Assembly (NCBI GenBank): GCA_033063855.1
Contig: CP093830.1
Location: 2,666,854 to 2,730,853 of the forward strand
DNA length: 64,000 nucleotides
Direction of reading: 5' to 3'
Origin: Smittia aterrima
Taxonomy: Eukaryota; Arthropoda; Insecta; Diptera; Chironomidae
Part shown: piece after piece, positions 11,717 to 22,110 of the stretch
How positions within the stretch are numbered: position 1 is the stretch's first letter
Layout of the letters: each line of letters starts with the position of its first letter
Translations under genes and position numbers: made by a program
The notes under the pieces: generated by a model
Database searches by the model: none
Told to the model about the DNA's origin: nothing
The model's input: the letters and a program-made list of their open reading frames with translations, nothing else

Positions 11717-12294
11717 GAATTGTTGTTTTGCATTTATTTTGTTTTATTGAAAAATTTTATGTGTTTTAGCACCACCAAAGCATTTTGGGTCTCATTGAGT
11801 GATATTTTCCAAACCATCGCAATGGTTTCGGATAGCCATCACCTCAAGGATTTTCTGGTCAGCAAGAAATTCGATCAATTTAGTTAGATATTTTGCAAAT
11901 ATATGTTTTTCTAAATCTAATAAATGTTAATATCCACATTCAAGAACTCTACTTTTCTTGAAAAACTCCATTCTTCAAAGACTCGATCAATGTTTATAAC
12001 CATCAACAAGATCTCTTGGTAAACGTTCTTCGCTCACTCAACTTTAAAATTTGAATCTACCGTGCTCTCTAGTTTTGCTTTATTAATTTATGCTGATTCA
12101 TGATCAGTGCTGATTAATATGACCGTTGAGCATAAATATTTTTAAAAAAGATTTTTTGTGTTTCTTGAAAACGTTTTAAAAACTGACACCAGCGCCTCTA
12201 CCGGTTTTTTTAAATACGAAACGAAAACAAAGTATCTTTCAGTCTTAAATCTAACTTTCAACAGGAAAGAAGCTAAAAAAATACCTTCTAAAAC
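11717..12294. other. Short intergenic region containing repeat copy B
   Basis: About 580 bp between the gene remnant and TAF5. It contains direct repeat copy B (12073-12163) and the TAF5 promoter and 5'UTR. I see nothing else in it. Confidence 0.5.
12073..12163 (+). repeat. Direct repeat, copy B
   Basis: Second copy of the sequence at 10506-10617, same orientation, about 90 bp, with one internal deletion relative to copy A and a few substitutions. It lies about 130 bp upstream of the TAF5 start codon. Confidence 0.75.
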
Positions 12295-14354
12295 ATGGCA
12301 AACAAAAACGATCTCTTGGCAGTTCTTCAGGTGTTGAAGAAATATAATTTGAAGGTAAACTTATCGAGTTTTCATTTAAAATCAAAAATACTCCAATAAA
12401 TTATTTTTTAGGGAACTGAAAATATTTTAAAACAAGAAGCTAATCTCTCGGACGTGCCGGATAACTTTTCTCATGATGCATCAGATAGCGTTCTTCAAGC
12501 TTATCAGAGCGAAGGTGATCCCAACTCGTATGAATCTTGTTACATCGAACTTCGGAAGTTTGTCGATTCGGCTCTTGATATCTACAAGTACGAGCTCAGT
12601 ATGATCTTGTATCCAGTTTTTGTCCACATGTACATCGAATTAGTCTACAATGGGCATGAGGAGCAAGCAAGAGCTTTGATGGAGAAGTTCGGTATTGAGC
12701 AGGAATATTATTATCAAGATGATTTGAAACGGCTAGCAATGATCACGAAGCGAGAGCAGATGTCAGGAAATGATTTGACCGATACTTTCAAGTCAAATGA
12801 ATTCATCATCAGAATTTCAAGAGAGTAAGTTTTAAATTAATTTGAAAGCTCTAGAAGTGTCTAATATATTTTATTTTTAGTACTTTGTCATTGCTCAAAC
12901 GACACCTCCAGGAGAAGAAAGCTAGTGTCATTATGAATATTGTGAACGAACATCTCTACTTTGATTTGTATGAAGGGGTTGCCAGAAATAAGAAGCAGTG
13001 CGATGCAACTGCTGGAGCAGTCCTTGGAGAAGCCAGAAGACAAGATAACAAAGTCAAAGTCTATTTTGGTTTATTGAAGGAACCAGATTATCAACAAATG
13101 ACACAAGCGCCTCCAGAAGAAGATGACGAAGAAGGCGGAATTGATGGTGACAAGCCAAAGAAAAAGAAGCAGAAGAAAGATCCGCTGTTTTCGAAGAAAT
13201 CAAAAACTGATCCGAATGCTCCAGCAAGCGATCGCATTCCACTTCCGCAATTGCGAGACAACGACAAAACTGAAAAGATAAAAGCATTGCGTGAAGCTCA
13301 AAAGAGAGTCAATTTGGGACCTGACAATTTACCATCAGTTTGCTACTACACTCTTCTCAATTCCCTTTACACTGTCACATGTGCGGAAATCAGCGAAGAT
13401 TCGAGTCTACTCGCGATTGGCTTTTCTGACTCAACTATCAAAGTCTGGTCGTTGACTCCAGCTAAGCTTCGAGAATTGAAGCCAGCAGATTCATTGAAGG
13501 AAATCGATCGAGATGTGGATGACGTTTTAGTTCGAATGATGGATGACAGAAAAGCTGAGCCATCGAGAGTTTTTACTGGCCACACTGGACCAGTTTACCG
13601 TTGTTCATTTACTTTCGATCGTTCTTTGATGCTTTCATGCTCCGAAGATTGCACAATCCGATTATGGTCGCTTCAAACATGGACTTGCTTAGTGGTCTAC
13701 AAAGGTCATTTGAATCCAGTTTGGGACGTGAAGTTCTCGCCTCATGGACATTACTTTGCCAGTTGCTCACATGATAAGACTGCGCGTATCTGGACAACTG
13801 ATTCACATCAACCTTTGAGAATCTTTACTGGTCATCTAGCCGACGTTGATTGCTGTGTGTTCCATCCAAACTCCAATTATATTGCGACTGGCTCATCAGA
13901 CAGAACTGTTCGTCTTTGGGACATTTTATCAGGCAATCATGTTCGTCTCATGACTGGTCACAAGAATCCAATTTATTCGCTAGCGTTTTCCATCGATGGA
14001 CGTTATCTTGCATCTGGCTCATCAGACAATCGAGTTCTGATTTGGGATCTTGCTCATGGTCACTTAATCGCATCCTTAGAAGGACACACATCGACGATTC
14101 ATTCTTTGTGCTTCAGTCGCGATGGAACTGTGTTGGCTACAGGAGCTCTTGACTGCAATCTAAAACTCTGGGACTTTTCAAAACTTTGTGAAGACTTGAG
14201 TGGAGAAAATGTAAATGTTTCGCACAATCCTGATGTCAGGAGTGGCGACGCATACTTGCTTAGAACTTTTCCAACTAAGCAATCTCCATTCCTTACACTT
14301 CATTTCACTCGTCGGAACCTTCTGTACGGCGTTGGAATGTTTGAGAGCTCATAA
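12295..14354 (+). CDS. Taf5: Transcription initiation factor TFIID subunit 5
   Basis: WD40 scaffold subunit of TFIID, nuclear, part of the general RNA polymerase II machinery. Three exons, 12295-12354, 12412-12824 and 12881-14354, give 648 aa with closed phases. The start is the first ATG (MANKNDLLAVLQVLKKY). The N-terminal half holds the TFIID NTD2 helical domain (SYESCYIELRKFVDSALDIY), about residues 45-155, and a Lys-rich linker. The C-terminal half, about 315-615, has six or seven WD40 repeats ending in IRLWS, ARIWT, VRLWD, VLIWD and LKLWD. The protein is slightly shorter than the roughly 700 aa of other fly TAF5 proteins, mainly in the N-terminus and linker. A weaker alternative is another TAF5-like paralogue, but the linker and repeat spacing suit canonical TAF5. 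It converges with the MSS51-like gene, with only 149 bp between stops. Confidence 0.95.
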
Positions 14355-14384
14355 TGTCTGGAAATGTAATGATAAGTTTGAAAT

Positions 14385-14390
14385 AATAAA
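14385..14390 (+). terminator. Poly(A) signal of Taf5
   Basis: AATAAA 30 nt after the TAF5 stop, inside the short gap to the convergent gene. Confidence 0.7.
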
Positions 14391-14503
14391 AATCTTTTTT
14401 CTTTTAAAACACGATTCCAATTTTATTTCTAAATAATTCAGGGAAAATTCACACAACAAACTCAATTGAAAACGAGGATGAAAAGTCATAAAAGCATGAG
14501 AAA

Positions 14504-16290
14504 TTATAATTGGATTAAATCTTGAGGACCTTGAACAATAAAATAAAAATGATTCCTAAACATGATAGGCGTCACGTCGCTTATGCAGTTTCTCTCAGGG
14601 TTTGTCGAGGCATATGGATTCAGCGATGAGGGTTGAATAATTTTTAAGTCGTTGTCAGAAACTTTCAGAATTCTTTGAAGATCCAATGAAGCCTCCATCT
14701 CATTGCAAGCTGTTACCACCACAGCAGCAGATGAATTGATCGCTGCTTTGACAGTCTTCGTCCAAGTATCGAATCCACGAAATCCTGGGCGATGCAATGA
14801 AGCGTTGAAGAAATAAATCAAATCAGGCTTAGCATAAGACGCGCTCGTGCAGTAATCGTGATAAAACATTTTACATTGAAAGTCGAATCTAATTCCTCGA
14901 CAGTTATGACGACAATCGTTGCACATTCTGAAGAATAAAATAATAAATTATTTCATGAAAAGTTCATTCAAATAAAATTTTACCTTGTTCGACTGATGAT
15001 TTCAATCGGAAGCTTTTCAGTATTCAACTCGGGTCCAATAAAAACGATATGAAGATCTGAAATTTCTGGAGCGAGATGAAGAAAGAAAGCTTCCCATTTA
15101 CTAAGTGAATCGCCTTCAAATTGAAGCTCAGCACCTAAAATCAAACAAAATTATTCTCTAGCAACTTAAGAAATTTTAATTAATTACCAACTAAGTGAAT
15201 GACAAATTTTTTCGATAAACTGACTCCAGACTTTTGTTGAGTGTAATAAGCGGTAAGCGGAAAAGTTGAAATTTGCGTTAGTGCTGCGTGAACACAGTCG
15301 TCTTGAAACGCGGTGACATTTTTGTATAAAAGCCCAAACGTGTCAGTGATATCTTGACTAAGAATCGGCTGTTGCTTCAGTACTCGACGAGGAAGTGTAA
15401 CATCAATTTTTCCATAAGATTTTTGTCGTAAAATAATCTTTTGGAACAGTGCAAAGTCTCTACAGAACAAATCGTGCTCGATTGATGGCAGTTTGTGCAC
15501 TGAACAATGTGAAACCTAAGAAGGAATTTCCCTTCAACTAAATGAACTTCTACTAAAGAATTATTTTTGTTTACCTGCTCGCATTTCTTGCAATCGATCA
15601 GCAAATCATTTCTCCACTCTCGACATGAAGATTCATGACAAAGTCTTGGAAAGAGGAAGATTTCGCGTTCAAATGGTTGGAGGCTTCGATTCAAAAATTG
15701 CTCGCAGAGGAAGATTGTGTAGCTTTTGAGATTTCTGAATTCCATTTCACTCAAGTTCTTTGTCATATTGTAAACGTGACCACCTGCAATCCAAGAAATC
15801 ATTTGAATCGATGTAAAAATATTTATTTTCATGATTTACCTCTTCGCTTAGCGATAAGTTGAATTGCTAAGCAAAGACCTTTGTGATTCAAATAATCAAC
15901 TTTGAGATGATCTTCTTTGCAATATGAAACCATTTTACATCCGAGACACAGAAAATATCGACTGAGATTGACTTTGCATACCTGAAAGAAATATTTTCAA
16001 AAGAAAATTCAGATTTTAAATGAAAAACTTCTCACATGACAAACTGTTGATAGAAATGTTTGTCGAGGAGTTTGTTTGTACTGAGCATATCGATTATCTT
16101 CATCATCTTCCTCTTGAAAAACTTTTTTCAAATCGATTGGAGCTTTGGCTGCTAACGAAGGCTTAGCTGCTACTTTTATCGAAGGTTTTTCTTTAGAAAG
16201 AAAATTTTCTTTAATCGTTTCGCTGTTTTCTGTTTTATCATCGCATAAAATAATCTTGATTGAGCCATCACTTGTTAGAATCGCTTTCAT
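14504..16290 (-). CDS. MSS51-like zinc-finger MYND protein
   Basis: Six exons on the minus strand, 16290-16036, 15981-15840, 15783-15575, 15515-15188, 15134-14984 and 14927-14504, give 502 aa with closed phases. A MYND zinc finger at about residues 84-125 is visible (CHVCK, CLGCK, YCKEDH and a final C). A second cysteine/histidine cluster (CKKCEQVSHC) follows. The C-terminal third resembles the MSS51 C-terminal domain, including CNDCRHNC and a long predicted alpha/beta region. In fungi and vertebrates MSS51 proteins are mitochondrial. The ATG chosen at 16290 lacks a presequence, but the same frame stays open upstream to a splice acceptor at 16412 and encodes a basic, Ser/Arg-rich, presequence-like stretch, so a 5' exon may be missing. 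It lies 94 bp behind the KP-rich gene on the same strand. Confidence 0.75.
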
Positions 16291-16384
16291 AGTATTAATA
16301 GGATTAGAGCTGTTGGGATAAGGATCGGTTGACTTTTCATCCAAAAAACGGCGGCTAAATGCTGGTTGACTAATATAAATGAAA

Positions 16385-19300
16385 TTATTTCTTGGCTGCA
16401 CTCGCCGTAGCCTAAAATCAAAAAATATTAAATTCAATTTCGTTTAAAATGAAATGACATCTACCACTGGCTTAGACACTGATGGCTTTGGTTTCGCTGT
16501 GTTTGGTTTATTTGCTGTTGAGGTGGCTGGTTTTGAAGTAGCCGTTGGTTTCGGTTTGGCAGTATTTGTCTGTGTTGCTGATGGTTTATTGACGGGAGAG
16601 TTTACCGAGGGAGAAGGTTTAGGAGAGGAAGGAACAGGATTAGCCAAGCTATTACCTGGTTTTTGTGGGGTACGCGGGGGAGAAGATGAAGTAGATTTGG
16701 AGCTATTTTTGATAACATTTGGTTTTTCAGGAGAAGACACAGATGCGACAGGTTTTTCTTCAGAAGTTTTTTCTTGAACGACGCTTGAACTCAGAGGTTT
16801 TGGTTCTTCAGCTTTTGCAGTTGTAGTTTTCTCGGGAACAGTTTTCGCAACAGGTTTCTTAACTTCGACTGGTCTTGTCGTTGCTGGTTTAGGCTTTGCA
16901 GCAGTTGGAGCTTTAACTGGAGCGGTCTTAGTAGCAGTTACAGGTTTTGGCGCTGCTGGTTTAACTGGAGACTTTGGTTTTCCTGTTGCTTGCTTTTCAT
17001 TTTTCCTAAGCGGCTTCACGTCCTTTTGATCAGCAGGAGACGCAAAACCGCTTCCTTGCACGTTTTTTGACTCCGCGGTTTGTTCTTTTTCGATAGCCTC
17101 AACGTCTGCCTTTTCAACAATCACCATGTTCTCATCAATCTTCACGGAATCCTTGGCCGAAGCTTCGGGTTTTGCTTCCTCAACAGATTTTACTTCAGCA
17201 ACGATTTCCTTTGGTTTTTCTGGAGCTTCATTCAACTTTTCTTTGACAGGTTTTGGTTCTTCCAAGTTTGGTTCAGCAGCGGCAAGTGGAGCAGCTAAAA
17301 CTGCATCGACCGGCTTTGGACTCTCTGGCACAGGATCTGGAGCGTTTCGAAGGATTTCAGCCATGCTTGGCTTTCCCCAAACATTTTCAGTTGAAGCAAT
17401 TGGTTTGACCTCTTGCTTCGGTGGTTCAACTTTGGTAGATTCAATTTTAGGAGATTCGGGTTTCTTGTTGGGCGGTGTTTGTTTATTGTTCTTCTTCGGT
17501 GAGCCTTTGGGAGATTCTTGTTTATTCTTATTTTTCTTCTTATCATCATTTTCCTTTTCTAAAGCTTTTGGAGCTTCAACTGGTGCAGCTTTAGTTTCTT
17601 CAACTTTTTCAATTGGTTTCTTTTGTTCTTCAGCAACTTTTGTTTCTGCTTTTGGCTCAACTTTAACTTCTTCCTTCTTTGCCTCAACTTTAACTTCAAC
17701 TGGTTTTGTTTCCGGAGCTTTTTCTACGACTGGTGCTGGCTTTTCGACGACATCAGTCTTCGGAGATTCTTTTTTGAGATCATTTTTAACTTTTTCAGTT
17801 GTCTTCGCTACGGCTTCTTGAATCGACTCAAGAACTTTTTCGACATCCACAGCCTTCACTTCTGCCGAAGGAATCTCAACAGACTTTTGCTTTTCAATAA
17901 CAATTTTCGATTCGGAAGTTTCTTCCTTCTTATTTTGCTTTAATGCTTGAGCTTCTTTGAGTTTTCCAACATTTGCCATTAAGGCATCAAGCAATGAGGC
18001 GCTCGCTGACGAGGGTTTTGGAGGAGGCTTCAAATCTTCTTCAGGTCCTTCTTCGTCAAGATCGATTTCCATCAATTTCTCTCCAATCTCTGCTTGTTTA
18101 ATTTTGTGTAACTCAGTTTCAAGGTTCGCAATAATTTTCTGTTGCTTCTGAACCTTTTCAATTTCAGTCTTCGTTGTGTCCAAGACTTTGCTGATTTCTC
18201 CCATTAATCTGTCACGCGATTCAATTTCCTTCAAGAGATCTTCCTTCTTGCGAGGCTTGTTGTCTTTTACTGGTTTGATTTCACGTGTTAACTTCTCAAT
18301 GTGTTCAGGAAGCTTCGGAACGTTGCTGGTGGAAGCTTCCGAATTGTCACCGCGAAGATATTTATCCTTTGATTCTTTAACTTTAGCGAGTTCTGTCTCA
18401 AGTCGTCCGACGAAAGCTTGTTGGTTCGCGACGTTCTTCAACTCAAGCTTTGTGACGCCAATAACTTGTTCGATTCTATCAACTAGATGCTCGTCTTCTG
18501 GTTTGGCTGCCACTTCTTCTGGTTTCGATGGCAAAGTTTCTTTCAAATCTTTCAAAGATTCTTGTTGATCCTTTGCGAGATTAGCTGCATTCTTGTTGCA
18601 GTCTAAAACCATTTCAATTTTCTCTAATAATTTTTCACGCTTTGCAATCTCATTCTTTAATTGAACGCGAGCTTCTTGCTTTTCACGCTCTTCTCGCTCT
18701 TGCAACTCATCAACGATTGATTTCTTAGAATCATTTCGCTTCTTGTTTTTCCCCTTGCGATTATCAGCTTTCGATGTTTCTTGAGGGGGCTCGAGTCTTG
18801 AAGCTTCTGGAGTTGGTTCAACAACTGGAAGTTGAGTCTCAATCGGAGGAATAATCTCTACGCTCTCTCTGTTCTTATTCTTATTTTTGTTGCGCTTCTT
18901 CGTATTCGTTGGGTTTTCAACTTCGTTGCTAACCGGAGCAACAGGAAGAGCTTCCTTTAAAATTTCTACAACTTTGTCCTCGACATTGTCCTTGACCTCA
19001 GCTTCATCATTTTCTTCAGTTTCACCTTGTGCATTGGACTTCTTCTTATTCCGTTTTCTTTTCTTTTTCAAGGTTTCAGTGCCAGCGTCCACTTTTTCTT
19101 CTTCTAGCGATTCCTTGATTGGAGCTTCTTGTTTTACTGGGACGACTTCAACAGCTTTTTCAGTTTCAACAACTTCGTTATCAGCATTTCCTACATTGGA
19201 TTGATCTAAAGGAGAGTTTAAGAAGTGAAAATCTTCAAGAAACTTTTAATGGTCTTACTTTTCTTCTTTCTGTTGCGCTTCTTCTTGGACTTCATAGTTC

Positions 19301-19496
19301 CTTCTTCAAAAGCTTCCAAATCTTCATCATTAGCAGCGACAGCAGCAACAACTTCCTCTACTTTAACTTCAGCAACTGGTGCTGGCACTGGAGCAGGCAA
19401 TTCACATTTTTTCTCTTCAATTTTATCTTCAAGCTTTGGTGATGCTTCATTAACACTTATCACTGTTGTATTTTTATTTTTCCCCTTCTTTCCCAT
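16385..19496 (-). CDS. Lys/Glu/Pro-rich low-complexity protein, unknown function
   Basis: Exon 1 is 19496-19259 (starting MGKKGKNKN), exon 2 is 19205-16465 and a 27-nt last exon is 16411-16385, giving 1001 aa. Exon 2 read through without the last splice stops at 16444 and gives 999 aa ending VVDVISF instead of ATASAAKK. The protein has repeated basic KKKRNRKKK clusters near the N-terminus, several short coiled-coil segments repeated with variations (EIxKREKLLEKIExVLDxxK), and a long C-terminal half of KPxxKP, PxxKP and Ser/Pro repeats. I see no folded domain. Composition suggests a disordered cytoskeletal, nucleolar or RNA-associated protein, but that is inference. Long antisense frames across this exon come from its repetitive codon use. 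Confidence 0.75.
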
Positions 19497-22110
19497 TTCG
19501 ATTCAATCTACGTACAAACACAAATGATTACAATAAATGTTGCAGAAAGAAAAGTCGCATTATGGTAACATAAACGGATTATAAACAGAAGAAAAAATGG
19601 TCAAGTCTATTTATAATATTATTTGAGTTTAACTTGCTTCTCCCTAGCAGTGTTGTGTAAGTATGATGATTTGCTTTTGTTTTTGCTAAATGATTTTGGC
19701 ATAAGATGTCTGCCAAGAAAAATCATGAAACATTGAATAATTTTTGCATCGGTGTTTACCTCGAAATATTTCTACCCTTGAAAAAGTCAGGGAAAAAATT
19801 TTCTTCACCTGGAACGACATGTGCGTTGTGAGATTGAAAAGAATTTTCATGGATGCACACAATGCATTGAAATAGAAAACTTAACCGAACTCTATAATTA
19901 ACACATCTCAAAAAGAAGTCTCCGAGAAGCGAGAGATATTATTAGAATTTTAGGGCGATGACATCGAGATCTCTTCAACAAATATTTCGATTGCAAATAA
20001 AAAATTCTTAATTTGATTCTCTATTATGAAAAGTTTTAAAGTTCTTTTTGTTAAAAGTCGTTTCAACAAATTTATTTTTACACTCGAACGTGTAAGTGAG
20101 AAAGAAAATTTAGACGCGTCGTCGAGTAGCGAGAAAATAAAATGAAAATCACAAATTATTGTAAGATTCAGACACTTTTTTAATCTAGACGGAAATATCT
20201 GCGATCGCTTGAATGTAAATTTGTCGATTATGAGACGAGAAAGTCTCAAACAAAAGATTTTATCTTGAAATCTTCGAAAATTCGTCTCAATTTAAATTCC
20301 AAATGATTCGGCTTTTCATTCGAATCCATTTCAAAGAGTTCCCAATTTTAAAAAGAGTTATGTAACCACAATGACTTTTCGGTAAAAGAAATTCATTTTC
20401 ATGGCAGTAGCCAATGATTTTCTTTCATCGCGAAAATATATTTCGTTTCCACTTCTTACTCGATGGTTCTCTCAATTGCCTACGATTTTATGACTATTTG
20501 ACTTTATACTTTTTACACAAAATTATTTTCTTGGATCTCCGCGAAAAGTTTTTACGTTTGATTAGCCTAAAAGAAAAACTCAGACTGAAAATGAAAATTT
20601 ACGTTTTCTCAAAGATCCGCTGAGAGGATTTTTCATTTTCTCCGAACGATCATTGAAAGAGAAACATGATCATTATGTTTATCTTCGCTCAAGTAAACGA
20701 TAGCTTCTCCTGAAAGTAAAGAGTCTGTTCACAGATCAAGTAAATTTGTGTCTCAAGTTTATTTATTGTCAATTTTTTTTTTGATTCAATCATGAAAGAT
20801 TAGAAAACATTTTTGTGTAATGAATCGAACTTCTGAAGTTGAACTGTGTTGGTTACATTTAGATATGCGATTTCAATGATAGGAAAAAAATTGTTTTATT
20901 TCGAAATATTTTTGTGTGAAAAGCTTCTTTTAAAAAGCTCGTTAATTAGTTTTTCTTTCACACGCAATGTAAATTGTTGAGATTAATTTCTCTTTGAAAA
21001 GAAAGATTGCAATTCGAAATTTCGAAAAACTTTTGCGCAATATTCGCTTACTTTATCAGCCATTTGAATTAGTTTAAGACATGCGTAACTTCAGCATTTA
21101 CAAGTAATGTAGTTAGACTGAAATCAGTTTTGATTTCGAGTTGTGATTAATTTATTTTGATTTACCAAACGTTTCTATTTTGATATTATTTACATCAAAA
21201 GTCGTTTCAAAAGTGACAACGTTTTTTCTTTCTTGTTAAAACGATTAATTCTTTCCAATCAATAAGTTTTAGAAGAGAGAGAGAAAGAGGTTTAAATGGA
21301 AAACAGAACAATAACGAACAAAGTTTGACTTGAAACTTATCTAGCTATGCTTAATAATTTGTCTAATTTTTTTCTTTTTGCTTTCTTACAAGACATGTAG
21401 AGTACAAAAATTAAAACTTATTGTCTTTTCTTTTTCATTCTCACTTGTAAATTGTCGAAGGAATTCAATTGTTAATCATTAGATAATATTTTTATTGTCA
21501 TTATCGTTTTGCGAAAATTTAAAACACTTGTAAAATTGACATTTTTATTTAGCAGAACTTACTTAGTGTCAGAAATATCATTGATTTCATTTATTGTCAA
21601 TCATGATTTAGAAAACAATTATTGTCTCATTCTAGTTTCATTGATTATTGTCTCAACATGAATCGAAATGTGTTTTTCTTTTCTTTTATAATAAATTCTT
21701 CCGAATAATTTCTTTGAGGATAATTTCTGTTAAAATTGATCGTAAACCAGGATAGGACTAACGCTCATACACGCACCCAGTCAGACACTACATTCACACA
21801 GATATGTTTTCGTAGATATCGCATGGTTGTTTCGTTGCATGCTTGCAAGATCTTCTTTCGGTTGCGCAAAGTTGTTAAGTGTGTTATAGTTACTTTGCGA
21901 ATCACGGGAGCTTGATGACTCCACTTTAAGAAATTCCAAGTTAATTGTTTGAAAGGAATCTCCAGCTACAAATTATTGTAACTTGAACTATTTTTTAAAT
22001 TGACCTCATGTCAATATCAATTTCTCATTAACACTCTTGAGCTGATCCCAAGATGATTTATTTGCAAATGCTACTTGAATGAAAAATTTTGATCGCAACT
22101 AACTGTGTAA
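19497..22110. other. Intergenic region with Skeletor 3' flank
   Basis: About 2.6 kb of very AT-rich DNA. Its right end holds the Skeletor 3'UTR, and its left end holds the promoter of the KP-rich gene. A short GA-rich tract lies near 21275. The open frames here are short and show no domain. I found no RNA gene or transposon. Confidence 0.5.
22058..22063 (-). terminator. Poly(A) signal of Skeletor
   Basis: AATAAA on the minus strand 48 nt past the Skeletor stop codon. Confidence 0.6.

Noticed and set aside
17126..17821. 231-codon + frame as a separate gene
   Set aside because: It is the largest shadow frame in the same repetitive exon. The sense strand has start, splice sites and sensible composition.
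16454..19204. Long plus-strand open frames antisense to the KP-rich gene (up to 231 codons)
   Set aside because: They mirror the GAA/AAG/CCA-rich codons of the sense exon, giving Ser/Phe/Thr-rich low-complexity translations with no start context or splice logic.
21270..21295. GA-rich tract as a microsatellite or GAGA element
   Set aside because: Only about 20 bp and imperfect. It is not distinguishable from local composition.
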